A stretch of 64,000 nt of DNA from positions 1,352,001 through 1,416,000 of the forward strand of contig NZ_CP120679.1 of the NCBI RefSeq assembly GCF_029537375.1. Reading direction: 5' to 3'. This DNA is from Bacillus sp. HSf4 (GTDB lineage: Bacteria > Bacillota > Bacilli > Bacillales > Bacillaceae). The stretch's first letter is position 1. Every line of letters starts with the position of its first letter. Positions 52,305-60,103 of this stretch are shown here, in pieces. The translations under genes and the position numbers were made by a program. Below the pieces are notes generated by a model. It was given only the letters and a program-made list of their open reading frames with translations. It ran no database searches and was not told where the DNA came from.

Positions 52305-53728
52305 TAGCTGTTTTGAGAGTATTCATTCTTGGCTTTTAAAAGAAATGAAATAATGAGAGCAGTAAAGGCAAAACCGATGGCGACGAAATAAACCGTATGA
52401 ACGCCTGACGTCATTCCCTGCATTTGCAGTTCCTGTTTGTTTGTGATGGAGGACTGCTCCATGTAACGGTTTGAAACAGTTGTCAGGATCGTTGTATACA
52501 AAGCCGGTCCAATTGCGCCTGATACTTGGTTGACCGTGTTCATGATCGCCGAACCGTGCGGATATAAAGGTTTCGGGACCTGGTTTAAGCCAAGCGTCAT
52601 GATCGGTGCCATCGTCAGGCCGACGCCGAGTGTAAACCCTGCGTAAAGCATCATTCCCGCTGCCATCGAGGTATCGCTTGAAATGTTCGTAAACAGCCAA
52701 AGCACGGCCATCACAATGATTAAGCCTGTGAATAAAAGCGGCTTAAATCCGAGCTGATCGAACAGGCGTCCTGCCACAAGAGAGGTCATGGCCAGTACCA
52801 AGCCTCCCGGCAGCATCAAAAGCCCTGTATCCATCGGGGAGAGCTGGAGCGCCATTTGAAAGTACAGCGGCAAAATCAGCATCATGGAAAATTGCAGCAT
52901 CATGACGATCCACATCAGGACGACTGCCGCGGAAAAGATTTTGGAGCGGAAAGGCCTCATGTCAAGCATCGGCACTTTCATGTTCAGCTGGCGGCGGACA
53001 AACAGCAGTAAACCGATGATGCCGGCCGCAAGTCCGATGATCACCTTCGGGCTGCTCCAGCCCGCTTCTTCTCCGGCGTTGCTGAAGCCAAAAACGATCC
53101 CTCCAAATCCGACGGTCGATAAGATGATCGACAATATGTCAATATTCGGATAGGTGAGTTCGGTGACGTTTTTTAATTTGAAAACGGCAAAGACGATCAT
53201 GAAAAGCGCGACAGGGAGCATCATGAAAAAGACGATGCGCCATGAATAATGCTCGACAATATAGCCGGAAATCACCGGACCGATCGCCGGGGCAAATAAA
53301 ATGACAAGGGTCAGCATCCCCGTGACCGTTCCGCGTTTTTTTGGGGGAACCAATGTCAAAATGACAGTCATCACCAAGGGCAGAATCAGTCCGGTTCCGG
53401 AGCCCTGGATGATCCGCCCTGCGAGGACGAGGGGAAAAACGGGAGCCGCCCCCGCCAAAAAAGTCCCTGCTGTAAATAAGACCATGGCGGAAATGAAGAG
53501 CTGCCGTGTCGTAAACCGCTGCATTAAAAACGCAGTCACCGGTACGGCGATTCCGATCATGAGCATATATCCGGTAGACAGCCATTGAGCCGTATTTGCA
53601 GATATGCGGAAGTCGTCGATGATCTTCGGCAATGCCACATTCATGACCGTTTCATTAATCAAAGCAAGGAAGTTGCCGACGATTAAGATTGCGATGATCA
53701 TGATGGATCCTTTTTTTGTATGTTCCAT
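52304..53728 (-). CDS. MFS drug:proton antiporter, DHA2 (14-helix) family
   Basis: ATG at 53728 (AAAGGTGGGAAATCAA upstream) gives 474 residues with about 14 membrane helices. DHA2/EmrB motifs are present: NETVMNVALPKI in helix 1, WLSTGYML, GRIIQGSGTGLILPLVM (motif B/C region) and PAIGPVISGYI. The family exports lincomycin-like and other hydrophobic drugs (B. subtilis LmrB, YcnB and relatives). It lies 18 bases downstream of a TetR regulator gene in a leftward operon. Confidence 0.85.
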   Translation of the reverse strand: MEHTKKGSIMIIAILIVGNFLALINETVMNVALPKIIDDFRISANTAQWLSTGYMLMIGIAVPVTAFLMQRFTTRQLFISAMVLFTAGTFLAGAAPVFPLVLAGRIIQGSGTGLILPLVMTVILTLVPPKKRGTVTGMLTLVILFAPAIGPVISGYIVEHYSWRIVFFMMLPVALFMIVFAVFKLKNVTELTYPNIDILSIILSTVGFGGIVFGFSNAGEEAGWSSPKVIIGLAAGIIGLLLFVRRQLNMKVPMLDMRPFRSKIFSAAVVLMWIVMMLQFSMMLILPLYFQMALQLSPMDTGLLMLPGGLVLAMTSLVAGRLFDQLGFKPLLFTGLIIVMAVLWLFTNISSDTSMAAGMMLYAGFTLGVGLTMAPIMTLGLNQVPKPLYPHGSAIMNTVNQVSGAIGPALYTTILTTVSNRYMEQSSITNKQELQMQGMTSGVHTVYFVAIGFAFTALIISFLLKAKNEYSQNS

Positions 53729-53746
53729 TTGATTTCCCACCTTTGA

Positions 53747-54322
53747 TTATTGTTGAAGCATATATGGAATTTGTTGAGCAGCCGCGCTCAGCGGCCGGCC
53801 GTTTTTTTTCGTCACGGAGAGTACATAAGCGCCTTCTATCATCGCCTGAATCGCAATGCTCAAACAAGCCGCTTTTTCTTTGGGAAAGCCTGATTGTGTC
53901 AGTTTTTCCTGATAGACAAGCTGCCAATCTTGATAAACTTGATCACACGTTTTCCGCAGCGTCTCGCTGAAAGACCACGTTTCTGAAGCGACTGAGACAA
54001 TCGGGATATCATCGTTTTCTTCCATCATGTGCGCTTTTACGCCGTCAGCCATCGTTTGCATGTATGTTTGAAACGCTTTTACAGGGTCCGCTTCCCGGCT
54101 GAGAGTTGATGATATATAGGTTTTGATCCGTTCACCCGTTAATTTGATGGCTTCGGCGGCAAGCTCTTCTTTGCCTCCGGGGAAGTAGTAATAAATCGAT
54201 CCTCTTGGGGCTCCGCTTTCTGCCGTTATCTGGGCCAGTCCAGTCGCATGGTAGCCCTGTTTGCGGAACAGCCTGGAAGCCGTGCGCAGGATTTTGTCGC
54301 GGCTTTTTGTTTGCTCCGTCAT
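53747..54322 (-). CDS. TetR-family regulator, LmrA/YxaF type
   Basis: ATG at 54322 (AAAGGAAATGATAAA upstream) gives 191 residues. The N-terminal helix-turn-helix (RDKILRTASRLFRKQGYHATGLAQITAESGAPRGSIYYYFPGGKEEL) has the LmrA/YxaF wording, especially S-G-A-P-x-G-S-x-Y-Y-x-F-P-G-G-K-E. It is first in the operon with the MFS exporter and probably represses it together with itself. An operator-like sequence lies upstream. Confidence 0.85.
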   Translation of the reverse strand: MTEQTKSRDKILRTASRLFRKQGYHATGLAQITAESGAPRGSIYYYFPGGKEELAAEAIKLTGERIKTYISSTLSREADPVKAFQTYMQTMADGVKAHMMEENDDIPIVSVASETWSFSETLRKTCDQVYQDWQLVYQEKLTQSGFPKEKAACLSIAIQAMIEGAYVLSVTKKNGRPLSAAAQQIPYMLQQ

Positions 54323-54341
54323 TTTATCATTTCCTTTGTAT

Positions 54342-54360
54342 TTATACTGATCGGTCAACA
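54342..54360 (-). promoter_or_regulatory. LmrA/YxaF-box-like operator over the TetR-MFS promoter
   Basis: The - strand TGTTGACCGATCAGTATAA resembles the known LmrA/YxaF box (ATAGACCRGTCWMTATAT) in the GACC-G-xTC-x-x-TATA core, with a few mismatches. Confidence 0.5.
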
Positions 54361-54377
54361 TCATGTATTGTAACGAA

Positions 54378-54407
54378 AAAAAAGGCCCTTCATAAAGGCC
54401 TTTTTTC
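54378..54407. terminator. Terminator between the YvrL-like operon and the TetR gene
   Basis: AAAAAAAAGGCC-CTTCATAA-AGGCCTTTTTT; for leftward transcription it ends the upstream pair. Confidence 0.75.
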
Positions 54408-54416
54408 GAAATGGTG

Positions 54417-54569
54417 TCAAAGGACTATTTTAACGATGATACCACCGATCCATTTGACACACACCATCATAGAATCGGAAATCATGGATAAACCATAAAA
54501 TGAATCCGATCTCCGCTCCCATGTTCTCATTTTTCGAAAACGCTGCAAATCTTTTTCCTGCTCAGTCAT
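54417..54569 (-). CDS. Small protein, 50 residues, coupled to the YvrL-like gene
   Basis: ATG at 54569 follows GAAAGGAGCATATCTG and overlaps the end of the upstream gene (ATGACTGA). The N-terminal half is very charged (MTEQEKDLQRFRKMRTWERR) and the C-terminal half hydrophobic (SMISDSMMVCVKWIGGIIVK). No family recognised. The coupling suggests a stoichiometric partner of the membrane protein. Confidence 0.6.
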   Translation of the reverse strand: MTEQEKDLQRFRKMRTWERRSDSFYGLSMISDSMMVCVKWIGGIIVKIVL

Positions 54570-54969
54570 CAGATATGCTCCTTTCTTTATTTTCATCAAA
54601 GGCCAGCTGGATCACAAATAAAAACAAGCAGGCGATGATTTCAACATCGATCGGGATATTGATCCCGTCCATCATTTCATCGGCTAAATGGATCGCCAGC
54701 CAAGTGAAGAAGCAATCAATTGTAAAAGTGACGGCTTTACGTCTGATCAAAAGGCTTAAAAATCTTTCGGGAATTTCAAAGACGACGCCGAGGACAAAGC
54801 TCAGGAGAATAAACCAAAGCAGTGAGGCCGGTGATTCATAGGTTACACCGAAAATGGCGAAAAAACCGGCGGTCCCGAAAAAATAAGATCCGAATAAGAG
54901 TGCGAAGACAAAGAGGATCAAAAGAAAGATTAAGGTGACTGCGACCATGTTTCCTAGTGTTTTTTTCAT
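54562..54969 (-). CDS. YvrL/YrvL-family regulatory-type membrane protein
   Basis: ATG at 54969 gives 135 residues with four hydrophobic helices (about 8-30, 35-60, 85-100, 110-127), including FGSYFFGTAGFFAIFGVTYESPASLLWFI. Size and helix layout match the regulatory YvrL family; B. subtilis YvrL is a membrane anti-sigma factor for SigO-RsoA. No sigma-factor gene is adjacent here, only the coupled 50-residue protein. Assignment is by pattern and is moderate. Confidence 0.6.
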   Translation of the reverse strand: MKKTLGNMVAVTLIFLLILFVFALLFGSYFFGTAGFFAIFGVTYESPASLLWFILLSFVLGVVFEIPERFLSLLIRRKAVTFTIDCFFTWLAIHLADEMMDGINIPIDVEIIACLFLFVIQLAFDENKERSISDD

Positions 54970-55091
54970 TAAGCATTCATTCCTAATCATGCGGTATACA
55001 TCTGATCATATCAAAAAAATATCCAATTGTAATTTACAAACTTAGTGACTGCGGGTAAACTACTTGAAAAACAGACATTCCGGGGAGAACG

Positions 55092-55721
55092 ATGAAACAC
55101 AGATTGACAGACCAATACGCCAGTTTTACAGAGCTGTCGAAAAATAAACAGAAGGGGATCGATTATACGGTCTTTTCAAGGGTATCAGAAAGCGGTCTGC
55201 TTGTGATGGCTCCGCACGGAGGGGGGATTGAGCCGGGGATCAGTGAAATCGTCCGCTGTTTGGCCGCGGATTTTTCCGTTTATCTGCTTGAGGGGCTGAA
55301 AAGATCCGGCAACAAAGAGCTTCACGTTACAAGCGCCCATTTTGATGACCCGCTTGCCGTGCAAATGGCCGAGAGACACCATTATATTTTGGCTTTGCAC
55401 GGCTATGAAGAACCCTCTCTTTGCCGGACGCTGGTCGGCGGGACTGATCACAAACGGGCCCGTATTTTTGCCGAAGCATTACACAACCACGGGTTTTCCG
55501 CTGAACTCCTGGCGGCAGACGCCCATCTGTCGGGGACGAATCCTGCGAGCATCAACAATCGGTGCAAAACAGGTTTAAGCGTGCAATTAGAAATCAGCAC
55601 AGCCCAGCGAAAGGCGATGTTCGGGCGTTTCAGTTTAAAGGGAAGGGAAGCGTCTAAGAACGAGGTGTTTTTCCGTTATATAGCAGCGATAAAAGAGGGG
55701 ATTGAAAAAGTGTATCGATGA
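55092..55721 (+). CDS. yjqB: Poly-gamma-glutamate hydrolase-family protein YjqB
   Basis: A 209-residue zinc peptidase-like protein of the PghZ/YjqB (DUF867) family. It has MAPHGGGIEPGISEIV (His and Glu metal ligands, residues ~37-52), ITSAHFDDP and LALHGYEE. Homologues include phage enzymes that cleave poly-gamma-glutamate capsule. GGGGAGAACG precedes the ATG. In B. subtilis yjqB also lies at the left border of PBSX, just before yjqC and xkdA. Confidence 0.87.
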   Translation: MKHRLTDQYASFTELSKNKQKGIDYTVFSRVSESGLLVMAPHGGGIEPGISEIVRCLAADFSVYLLEGLKRSGNKELHVTSAHFDDPLAVQMAERHHYILALHGYEEPSLCRTLVGGTDHKRARIFAEALHNHGFSAELLAADAHLSGTNPASINNRCKTGLSVQLEISTAQRKAMFGRFSLKGREASKNEVFFRYIAAIKEGIEKVYR

Positions 55722-55723
55722 TC

Positions 55724-55752
55724 CGCAAGCCGGCATTTCTGCCGGCTTTCTC
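55724..55752. terminator. Terminator between yjqB and xkdA
   Basis: AAGCCGGCA-TTTC-TGCCGGCTT followed by TCTCC; shared by convergent genes. Confidence 0.65.
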
Positions 55753-55754
55753 CG

Positions 55755-56405
55755 TCACTTTTTCAGCATATATGCTGTCTGCCTTTCAGCCGCAAGCAGC
55801 TTTTCAGCGCTTTTTCGGGCGGCGTATGGGCGCCTGGTTTCCCGTTTATAGCGTGTCAATTCATCTTCTTGATCCCGTCCTTCAGCATGCTCTCCTGCGA
55901 TTTGCAGGCTGTCCGTCCACGCTTTGTGGAACTCGATTCCGGTCTGGCGTTTTTCAAATAGTTCGATTCGTTTGGCGGCAAATTCGTCTGTTACATTGAA
56001 CAGGTCGGCAACCATTTTCACGGCATTGCAGCGCAGTTCGGGAAAATCCAATTTCAAGAGCATGAAAGTAGGCACGCAAAAATGATACATAAATTGATTG
56101 GCTTGAAATTCTTGAAGCTCCCTGAACATTTTGTTCATGTTTAATTGATTTCCCGCATGCTTTAAAACGTGGCACAGCTCGTGTGCGAAGTCCTCCCACT
56201 GCTTTTGTCTTGAGAGCTTGCTGTTAAGAATGATGCTGTACATTCCGTCATGCTTGATCATCATGCTGTCCATATTTTCATAGTGAATCCAAATATTAAG
56301 CCCCGCTGCGACTCTGTTCATATCGATGTGCTGCGGTTCGAAAAAACCAAACTTTAGATACATATTTTTGACGTATTCTTCAAGATGGGTTAAATAAAAT
56401 TCCAA
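55755..56405 (-). CDS. xkdA: PBSX protein XkdA, ImmA/IrrE-type metallopeptidase
   Basis: A 216-residue protein with the zinc motif HELCHVLKHAG (H-E-x-x-H, about residue 74) and an ImmA/IrrE layout. Proteins of this type cleave XRE-family prophage repressors upon DNA damage, as ImmA does in ICEBs1. It lies downstream of xre in the leftward operon. The likely start is TTG at 56405 with GAAGGGGTGTCTCGCA upstream. Acting on Xre is inferred. Confidence 0.88.
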   Translation of the reverse strand: MEFYLTHLEEYVKNMYLKFGFFEPQHIDMNRVAAGLNIWIHYENMDSMMIKHDGMYSIILNSKLSRQKQWEDFAHELCHVLKHAGNQLNMNKMFRELQEFQANQFMYHFCVPTFMLLKLDFPELRCNAVKMVADLFNVTDEFAAKRIELFEKRQTGIEFHKAWTDSLQIAGEHAEGRDQEDELTRYKRETRRPYAARKSAEKLLAAERQTAYMLKK

Positions 56406-56590
56406 TGCGAGACACCCCTTCGAACGAATGTTCTGTTTTGAGCGGGAAAGAAAAGCCCGGCTAAGGGGCTTTAATACACATGCAGATTATACTATATATC
56501 ATGAGAAACCGCCTGAGCAAATCTTTCCCTTTTGATGCAGGTCTTATTCATTAAATCGGCGCTCATCAGGGAATGTTTAATAAAAATACC

Positions 56591-56947
56591 TTATTTATCC
56601 GTTTGTTTGTCTTCAGGCTGCCGTTTTTTTTCTTTTTCCTTCAAATATTGAATGAACTCAATCGCCTGCTGTCTGCTTTCAGGGGAAAATTCCCGCATGT
56701 CCCGATAGGCAATTTGAAGATCGGGGTCATCAAGGCTGTCTTGAAGCGGCTCCTTTTTTTCCGCACCTGTCAGCAAATAATCGATTGTCACTTTATAGTA
56801 ATCGGCCAGTTTTTTCAATGTTTCGTAGTCTGGCTCGCTTCTTCCGTTTTCATAATGGGAATAGCGCGCTCGTGATACGCCAATCTGTTTCGCAACTTCT
56901 TCCTGTGTCCGTTTTCCTCTTAAGGTTTTCAGTCTGCCGCCCAGCAT
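56591..56947 (-). CDS. xre: PBSX repressor Xre
   Basis: A 118-residue XRE protein: helix-turn-helix [39 protein letters not shown] (residues ~13-50), then an acidic dimerisation tail. It keeps the PBSX genes silent; DNA damage lifts repression. It is transcribed leftward, away from a cluster of operators at 56994-57101. xkdA follows on the same strand. Confidence 0.9.
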   Translation of the reverse strand: MLGGRLKTLRGKRTQEEVAKQIGVSRARYSHYENGRSEPDYETLKKLADYYKVTIDYLLTGAEKKEPLQDSLDDPDLQIAYRDMREFSPESRQQAIEFIQYLKEKEKKRQPEDKQTDK

Positions 56948-56993
56948 AGAATGACCTCGCTTCCTTCACTTCGTCATTATAATACCCATTATA

Positions 56994-57101
56994 GATACAA
57001 AATGTATCGAATGAAATAAATGATAAAAAAAGTATCAAAAAAGTATTGATGATAATAAATGTATCAATTATAATCATAGACATACAGATACGAATTGTAT
57101 C
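56994..57101. promoter_or_regulatory. Xre operator cluster, four sites
   Basis: 15-bp sites of pattern GATAM-N5-GTATC: 56994-57008 (GATACAAAATGTATC), 57022-57036 (GATAAAAAAAGTATC), 57051-57065 (GATAATAAATGTATC) and 57087-57101 (GATACGAATTGTATC). The outer two are the best palindromes. Confidence 0.88.
57046..57074 (+). promoter_or_regulatory. Rightward early promoter of the PBSX operon
   Basis: TTGATG (57046-57051), 17-base spacer, TATAAT (57069-57074). The third operator lies in the spacer, so bound Xre would block it. Confidence 0.75.
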
Positions 57102-57122
57102 AAAACAGCGGGGTGAAAACAT

Positions 57123-57344
57123 TTGCGAAAACGTTTAATGGAAGAACGCTTAAGGCGGAGATGGACTCGGAAGCAAGTGGCCGAACGATTGGGAATATCT
57201 GAGGTCTATGTTCGCAAAATCGAAAATGGGGCACGAAATCCGGGCAGAGAAACGATGCTGAAGTTTGAAAAACTCTATGCTGTTTCGGATCGTGAGCTTT
57301 TTCCCGATCTTTTTCAGGTTATTCTTGATACGAAATGTATCTAA
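57123..57344 (+). CDS. Small XRE-family DNA-binding protein
   Basis: A 73-residue protein that is almost only a helix-turn-helix: RRRWTRKQVAERLGISEVYVRKIENGARNPGRETMLKFEKLY (about residues 12-53). TTG at 57123 follows GCGGGGTGAAAACAT. It is the first gene of the rightward PBSX operon and probably an activator or anti-repressor-like switch protein. A fifth Xre operator lies within its last codons. Confidence 0.8.
   Translation: MRKRLMEERLRRRWTRKQVAERLGISEVYVRKIENGARNPGRETMLKFEKLYAVSDRELFPDLFQVILDTKCI
57327..57341. promoter_or_regulatory. Fifth Xre operator, inside the end of the small XRE gene
   Basis: GATACGAAATGTATC, a near-perfect palindrome like the best sites of the main cluster. It encodes DTKCI in the gene. 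Confidence 0.75.
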
Positions 57345-57372
57345 TGAACACATGAGGAAAGAAGGCGATGTG

Positions 57373-57678
57373 ATGAATCTCGAACATCCTATGATTACAC
57401 AAATCCGGGCCTATGGTTATCCGCGGGAGGCTGTCGTTCGGCAGCCGATATGGAAGGCGAAAGCAGGGGCCGTAGAAGGGGGATACAGCATGGAGGCGAT
57501 TGCCATTCCATACAGCAATAACCGGTTTGACCAATGGAGACTTGGAGAAGCCGGCGGATCGATCTCATTTACAAAGGACGGAACGCCGGTGTTTCAATTT
57601 GAAACGAAAGACCAATATGAGCGATATGTGATGCTCAAGCGAGAGAGTGCCTCTACAGCGGAAAGAGGCGGCCGATGA
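57373..57678 (+). CDS. Hypothetical PBSX early protein, 101 residues
   Basis: ATG at 57373 after GAAAGAAGGCGATGTG. Soluble protein beginning MNLEHPMITQIRAYGYP, with FDQWRLGEAGGSISFTKDGTPVFQF in the middle; no domain recognised. It overlaps xkdB by four bases (ATGA). The position is that of small early genes in PBSX and the skin element. Confidence 0.65.
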   Translation: MNLEHPMITQIRAYGYPREAVVRQPIWKAKAGAVEGGYSMEAIAIPYSNNRFDQWRLGEAGGSISFTKDGTPVFQFETKDQYERYVMLKRESASTAERGGR

Positions 57679-58481
57679 CTGAAAAAAGTTACCCGTTCCC
57701 GATTTATTCAGGCATTTTAAACCGGAAGCATTACGACAAAATCGGCAGCGCCATCTGGCTGTTTTTATGGTGCATCAGTTCAACGACGAAAGAAATTGAA
57801 AAAGAAGACATCACATGGGGAATTGTGCTCGGAAATAAGCCGCTGAAAGCGTCGGAGCTCGCCGCCGTATTCGGTGTGAATGAAAAAACGATCAGAAGGT
57901 GGCTTTCCCAGCTCGAACAGAGCGGTTACATTGCTGTGACGCGGGCTCCTTACGGTTTGATTCTGTCTGTCAGACATTCGAAAAAATGGCTGGCCCGAAA
58001 TGTCCGTTCACAGTCTGCGGAACGGACAAATGAGTCTAGTGATACCGGCAAACCTGTCCGATCTAATCAAGATGTTATACAGATGAAAACAAAACAAAAG
58101 CAAATTCAGGCGGTTGCTGAACGTTTCGCAGCTCTCAGGTCTTTGCAGGAAGGAAGGGATGTCCGGCCTGCACAGAGGGATTATGAAGCCATCGCCCGGA
58201 TTGTCGCCCGCGGTGTCTCATTGCCGCAAACAATCAAATGGCTTGAACAATGCTTTCTCGAGTATGAAGAACGGAGAAAAAGCAAACAGGAAACGATCAA
58301 AGTCTTCAGCTACTGTGAAAAATATATCCTGGATCGACTGCAAGAGTCAGGCGCCGGGACAAGGTCAAGGAGGGAAAATAATGGGCAGACGCACGATCGA
58401 CGATGTCATGAAAGAACTGAGAAAAAAAAGCCGTTCATTACAGGCGGCCAAACCGGACGAATTCGCCGGCAAACGGTTTGA
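57675..58481 (+). CDS. xkdB: PBSX replication-type protein XkdB
   Basis: A 268-residue protein with an N-terminal winged helix (KASELAAVFGVNEKTIRRWLSQLEQSGYIAVTRAPYGL, about residues 56-93), in the manner of phage replication initiators. The C-terminal part is charged. Its last 101 bases overlap the start of xkdC in another frame, so the C-terminal ~33 residues may be dispensable. It would act with the DnaC-like XkdC in loading a helicase. Confidence 0.82.
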   Translation: MTEKSYPFPIYSGILNRKHYDKIGSAIWLFLWCISSTTKEIEKEDITWGIVLGNKPLKASELAAVFGVNEKTIRRWLSQLEQSGYIAVTRAPYGLILSVRHSKKWLARNVRSQSAERTNESSDTGKPVRSNQDVIQMKTKQKQIQAVAERFAALRSLQEGRDVRPAQRDYEAIARIVARGVSLPQTIKWLEQCFLEYEERRKSKQETIKVFSYCEKYILDRLQESGAGTRSRRENNGQTHDRRCHERTEKKKPFITGGQTGRIRRQTV

Positions 58482-59181
58482 CTGCCCCATGTGCAAAGAC
58501 GAACTCGGGTTTATCGAGCGGCGCGGAGATACGGAAGTATGGGTGGCATGCCCCTGCAGAGAACGGCGCAGGGCGCAAAGGCTTTTAAAGTCCAGTGAGA
58601 TTACCGAAGCATTTAAAACCCTCAGTTTTGAACATTTTAAGACCGAAGGCAAGCATCCGTCTGTACAAGACGCTTATGATTGTGCCCTTGAATATGGACA
58701 AGCTTATCCGGAGATTCGAACAAGCCGGAGAAACAGCATCGCGCTTTTAGGACGTCCGGGATCGGGAAAAACCCATTTGCTTACGGCGGCAGCCAATCAT
58801 CTGATGCAGAAGCTTTATGTGCCGGTCCTTTATTTCCCTTTTGTCGAAGGATTCAACGATTTAAAACGGGACTTTGCATTGCTTGAGGATAAGCTAAACA
58901 GGATGAAGCGAGTTGAAGTTCTGTTTCTCGATGATTTGTTCAAGCCTGCCGGCGGTAAGCCCAGGGCAACGGAATGGCAGATTGAACAAACCTATGCGGT
59001 CGTCAATTACAGATATTTGAACCATAAGCCGATTTTGCTTTCAAGCGAGCTTGATATAGAAGAAATCATCGCGATTGATGAAGCGCTCGGTACAAGGCTT
59101 GTAGAAATGTGCCGGGACTTTCTCGTCATCCTGAAAGGGAACGCTTTCGACATCAATCATAGACTGGAGGGAATGCTTTAA
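58381..59181 (+). CDS. xkdC: PBSX DnaC-like helicase loader XkdC
   Basis: ATG at 58381 (AAGGAGGGAAAATA upstream) gives 266 residues; the frame continues upstream into xkdB but without a start signal. It has an N-terminal zinc-binding site (CPMCKDELGF…CPC, residues ~30-60), Walker A LGRPGSGKTHLL (about 123) and Walker B VLFLDDLFK (about 180). It is an AAA+ protein of the DnaC/DnaI family that would load the replicative helicase. Confidence 0.88.
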   Translation: MGRRTIDDVMKELRKKSRSLQAAKPDEFAGKRFDCPMCKDELGFIERRGDTEVWVACPCRERRRAQRLLKSSEITEAFKTLSFEHFKTEGKHPSVQDAYDCALEYGQAYPEIRTSRRNSIALLGRPGSGKTHLLTAAANHLMQKLYVPVLYFPFVEGFNDLKRDFALLEDKLNRMKRVEVLFLDDLFKPAGGKPRATEWQIEQTYAVVNYRYLNHKPILLSSELDIEEIIAIDEALGTRLVEMCRDFLVILKGNAFDINHRLEGML

Positions 59182-59351
59182 TGTGCCGACTATGTGAAGG
59201 AAGAAAAACAGTGCACAGGCAGATCGGCTCCGCTACAATGTTCGCCGCCTGTCCGAACTGCCGGGACAAACGCGGCGATCTGACGGAGACGATCAACAAG
59301 CTTGAAGCATTGATGCTCAAAATGAAAGCAAGGGTGAAACAGAGTGCTTAA
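59181..59351 (+). CDS. Small zinc-ribbon-like protein, 56 residues
   Basis: ATG at 59181 shares one base with the xkdC stop and follows GGAGGGAATGCTTTA. Two Cys pairs, CRLC (residues 2-5) and CPNC (24-27), suggest a zinc ribbon, followed by a charged helix. The tight spacing in the PBSX early operon supports it being a real gene. Function unknown. Confidence 0.65.
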   Translation: MCRLCEGRKTVHRQIGSATMFAACPNCRDKRGDLTETINKLEALMLKMKARVKQSA

Positions 59352-59439
59352 ATGTTTATATAAGCTGATTGTCATTTTTCTGACAGCAGCGAAAAAAGAG
59401 GCGCAAATTGAAAAATGGCTTCAGGAAGACGGAAGGTGA
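59344..59439 (+). CDS. Short PBSX peptide, 31 residues
   Basis: GTG at 59344 overlaps the end of the zinc-ribbon gene, after AAGGGTGAAACA. It has a hydrophobic helix (LKCLYKLIVIFLTAA) and a charged tail (KKEAQIEKWLQED). Its end overlaps the ribosome site of the next gene, consistent with a coupled chain of small early genes. Confidence 0.45.
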   Translation: MLKCLYKLIVIFLTAAKKEAQIEKWLQEDGR

Positions 59440-59444
59440 AAAAA

Positions 59445-59789
59445 GTGAAACAAGAAGCTCAAGTTTACAGTCCGCCGCCATGGCGCATCGTCAGAACGAG
59501 CTCGGATTTATACATTTATTCAGCATACAGTCAGCAGGAGAAACAGCGCTTCCCGTATTCAAACGGGAGGCTCATCGCCCAAATCGCAGATTACACCGCA
59601 TTTTCTCAACAAAAAAATGCTCATTTAATCGCCGCGGCACCAGAGCTGTTGACTGCATCAAAACTGGCTCTTGCCTATTTGCGGAGCAAAGGTCCGGCCG
59701 CCCCCGAGTCGATCGAGGGTAAGCTGATCCATGTTTTAAATAAAGTCATTTCAAAAGCGGAAACACAACATGAGGAGGAATCAGAATGA
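59445..59789 (+). CDS. xkdD: PBSX protein XkdD-like
   Basis: GTG at 59445 with AGGTGAAAAAA upstream gives 114 residues. PPPWRIVRTSSDLYIYSAYSQ and NAHLIAAAPELLTASKLAL (about residues 60-80) are characteristic of a phage family common in PBSX-like elements; the biochemical role is unknown. It is placed between xkdC and xtrA as xkdD is in B. subtilis; the symbol rests mainly on position. Confidence 0.6.
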   Translation: MKQEAQVYSPPPWRIVRTSSDLYIYSAYSQQEKQRFPYSNGRLIAQIADYTAFSQQKNAHLIAAAPELLTASKLALAYLRSKGPAAPESIEGKLIHVLNKVISKAETQHEEESE

Positions 59790-59989
59790 AACACCCGACA
59801 CAAATCCGTTCCTTAGAGGAGACATCTCTCGCAAGCCGCATCACAAAGGGGAAGGTGACGGTGATCGTCCTTGACGGAGTCAAAGGAACGGCATGGCAGA
59901 CTGAAGCCCCGGAGCACGGAAAAACGGTTGTGGAAACGCGAAAAGGAGACCTGGCCAGGGTCGATTTTGAAATCGGATATAAACTTTAG
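59786..59989 (+). CDS. xtrA: PBSX protein XtrA
   Basis: A 67-residue protein with the C-terminal XtrA/YqaO pattern WQTEAPEHGKTVVETRKGDLARVDFEIGYK. It overlaps the xkdD stop by four bases and has GAGGAGGAATCAGA upstream. The role in the prophage is unknown; it immediately precedes xpf. Confidence 0.78.
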   Translation: MKHPTQIRSLEETSLASRITKGKVTVIVLDGVKGTAWQTEAPEHGKTVVETRKGDLARVDFEIGYKL

Positions 59990-60103
59990 CAGATTCGAAA
60001 ATGGAAGATGTCCAAGACGGAAAGCCTGCGGACACTGATCAGAATGCACTGGTTGCAGCTGATTGGTGTCCTTTTTTATTTGGAAAAACGGAGGGAACCG
60101 AAC

